Shown here: positions 5,832 to 6,905 of the stretch, one piece after another
Layout of the letters: each line of letters opens with the position of its first letter
How positions within the stretch are numbered: the first letter of the stretch is position 1
Source of the DNA: Mariprofundaceae bacterium
Lineage (GTDB): Bacteria > Pseudomonadota > Zetaproteobacteria > Mariprofundales > J009
Direction of reading: 5' to 3'
Assembly: GCA_015489095.1 (NCBI GenBank)
Contig: WFMN01000072.1
Span: forward strand, 1 to 6,905
DNA length: 6,905 nucleotides
Made by a program: the position numbers and the translations under genes
The notes under the pieces: generated by a model
What the model saw: only the letters and a program-made list of their open reading frames with translations
Told to the model about the DNA's origin: nothing
Databases searched by the model: none

Positions 5832-6623
5832 ATGAATGAGCGCATCGCGCAGGATCCACTTACCATCGGTAGCCACACCTTCCGTTCGCGGCTGATCGTC
5901 GGATCCGGCAAGTACAAGGATTTTCCCACCACCAAGGCGGCGACCGAGGCGTCGGAGGCCGAGATGATCACGGTGGCGGTGCGGCGGGTGAACATCACCG
6001 ATGCCGGGAAGGAGAACCTGCTCGACTACATCGACCCGAAACGGTACACCATCCTGCCCAATACCGCAGGCTGTTTCAATGCCGAGGATGCGGTGCGCAC
6101 CTTGCGGCTGGCGCGCGAGGCGGGTGGATGGAATCTGGTCAAGCTCGAGGTGCTGGGCGACACCGAAACCCTCTATCCCAATGTGGTCGAAACCATCAAG
6201 GCGGCGGAGGCGCTGGTTGCCGACGGTTTCGAGGTGATGGTCTATACCAACGACGATCCCATCGTCGCCACCCGCTTGGAAGAGGTCGGCTGCGTGGCGG
6301 TGATGCCGCTGGGCAACCCGATCGGCTCGGGGCGCGGGCTGGCCAACCCCTTCAATATCCATGTGATCAAGCAGCGCGCGAAGGTGCCGATTGTGGTTGA
6401 CGCCGGTATCGGAACAGCGAGCGATGCCGCCAAGGCGATGGAGCTGGGAGCCGACGCCTGTCTGATCAACACCGCCATCGCCGAGTCTCCCGATCCGCTG
6501 CTGATGGCGCGGGCGATGCGCGACGCCGTCCGCGCCGGCCGCTTGGCGCATCTGGCCGGGCGGATGCCCAAGCGCTCCTTTGCCTCCGCCTCGTCACCAA
6601 CCGACGGCTACTTTTGGAGCTGA
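5832..6623 (+). CDS. thiG: Thiazole synthase ThiG
   Basis: Condenses 1-deoxy-D-xylulose 5-phosphate, dehydroglycine and sulfur from ThiS thiocarboxylate into the thiazole phosphate of thiamin. This is a cytoplasmic TIM-barrel enzyme. The product has 263 residues, normal for the family. Visible family blocks are SRLIVGSGKYKDF (19-31), MITVAVRRVNI (45-55), LPNTAGCF (75-82), NLVKLEVLGD (101-110) with the Schiff-base lysine at 104, VMPLGNPIGSGRGL (157-170), PIVVDAGIGTASDAA (186-200) with its phosphate-binding glycines, and ADACLINTAIA (207-217). The C-terminus KRSFASASSPTDG matches the usual ThiG ending and is followed by only YFWS, so the gene looks complete. It is co-transcribed with thiS. In many gammaproteobacteria trmB follows thiG; here no such gene is seen. 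Confidence 0.97.
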   Translation: MNERIAQDPLTIGSHTFRSRLIVGSGKYKDFPTTKAATEASEAEMITVAVRRVNITDAGKENLLDYIDPKRYTILPNTAGCFNAEDAVRTLRLAREAGGWNLVKLEVLGDTETLYPNVVETIKAAEALVADGFEVMVYTNDDPIVATRLEEVGCVAVMPLGNPIGSGRGLANPFNIHVIKQRAKVPIVVDAGIGTASDAAKAMELGADACLINTAIAESPDPLLMARAMRDAVRAGRLAHLAGRMPKRSFASASSPTDGYFWS

Positions 6624-6846
6624 TCGCCCAATACCGCGAGATCATTTCAGGGGGGCAACGCCATCATCGGCAGGAAGTACGGTATCGCCATCGAATCCAT
6701 CTCAATGACCCACCCGGAGAGCATCCCTAGTTCACTACAAGCCACGGCGTTATCGGATTGATCCCGTCCAGATCGATTTGCCACCGGCACCCAACTGCTG
6801 GCGGTGGAGAGGCCGTGGCGGAGTTTCTGTTTGCTTCCTGATCGCG
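6624..6846 (+). other. Stretch after thiG without a recognisable gene
   Basis: No long open frame with a credible start and ribosome-binding site is present on either strand. In the thiG frame, just after its stop, about 45 codons are open (ending at a TGA near 6759) and include NAIIGRKYGIAIESISM, which looks coding-like, but there is no in-frame start beside a ribosome-binding site. A weak inverted repeat, CCACCG (6781-6786) with CGGTGG (6802-6807), lies within it. It may be a degraded gene or a transcript tail. Confidence 0.3.
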
Positions 6847-6905
6847 GATCACAACGATAAAGATGACGACTTCGCGGTGCGGCCGGGCAAGGTCGTGTAT
6901 TCTGG
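6847..6905 (+). pseudogene. Possible N-terminal fragment of a VirD2-type relaxase (runs off right edge)
   Basis: The frame reads DHNDKDDDFAVRPGKVVYSG up to the window end. The acidic run followed by F-x-x-RPG is typical of the first residues of large VirD2/TraI-like relaxases found on plasmids and integrative elements, which nick DNA at the transfer origin. No ATG, GTG or TTG lies in frame within 60 bases upstream; an ATC at 6841 occupies the place where a start would fit (it would give an Ile-Ala-Asp opening). No ribosome-binding site is seen. Only about 20 residues are available, so this rests on short similarity recalled from the family and could be chance. Confidence 0.28.

Noticed and set aside
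5616..6551. A 311-codon open frame on the minus strand opposite thiS and thiG.
   Set aside because: Same antisense effect; the plus strand carries complete, well-conserved ThiS and ThiG.

Overview
The window is GC-rich, densely coding bacterial chromosomal DNA. The gene order aroQ-accB-accC and the thiS-thiG pair suggest a proteobacterium. The TGTAGGAG-headed palindromic repeats point more specifically to a gammaproteobacterium, but the species cannot be named from this sequence.

Reading left to right, positions 1-2262 hold the head of a type III-B CRISPR-Cas (Cmr) operon on the minus strand. It consists of a complete cmr1 (1279-2262) followed by the first 425 codons of cmr2/cas10 (1-1276), which runs off the left edge just after its intact GGDD cyclase motif. 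Cmr1 is a RAMP subunit and Cmr2 the large signalling subunit of the same crRNA-guided complex. The remaining cmr genes, any CRISPR array and any cyclic-oligoadenylate effector would lie beyond the left edge. No CRISPR array is present in this window.

Positions 2263-2792 (530 bases) contain no convincing gene. Their main content is a tandem array of three 93-bp units, each carrying two inverted REP-like hairpins (a BIME-type element), plus further inverted repeats next to the end of accC. This block separates the accessory Cmr operon from the housekeeping genes upstream of it.

Positions 2793-5501 form a tight minus-strand operon: a small TPR-like protein of unknown role, aroQ (type II dehydroquinase, shikimate pathway), accB (biotin carboxyl carrier protein) and accC (biotin carboxylase). 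Gaps are only 3-9 nt. AccC and AccB work together in the first half-reaction of acetyl-CoA carboxylase.

Divergent from it, on the plus strand, lie thiS (5608-5805) and thiG (5832-6623). ThiS is the sulfur carrier and ThiG the synthase that builds the thiazole of thiamin. The last 282 bases (6624-6905) hold no intact gene. They end in a short reading frame resembling the N-terminus of VirD2-type relaxases, without a standard start codon, so this may be a remnant or edge of mobile DNA.

The genes themselves belong to known families. The least explained parts are the REP/BIME array between accC and cmr1, the short TPR-like gene and the DNA after thiG.
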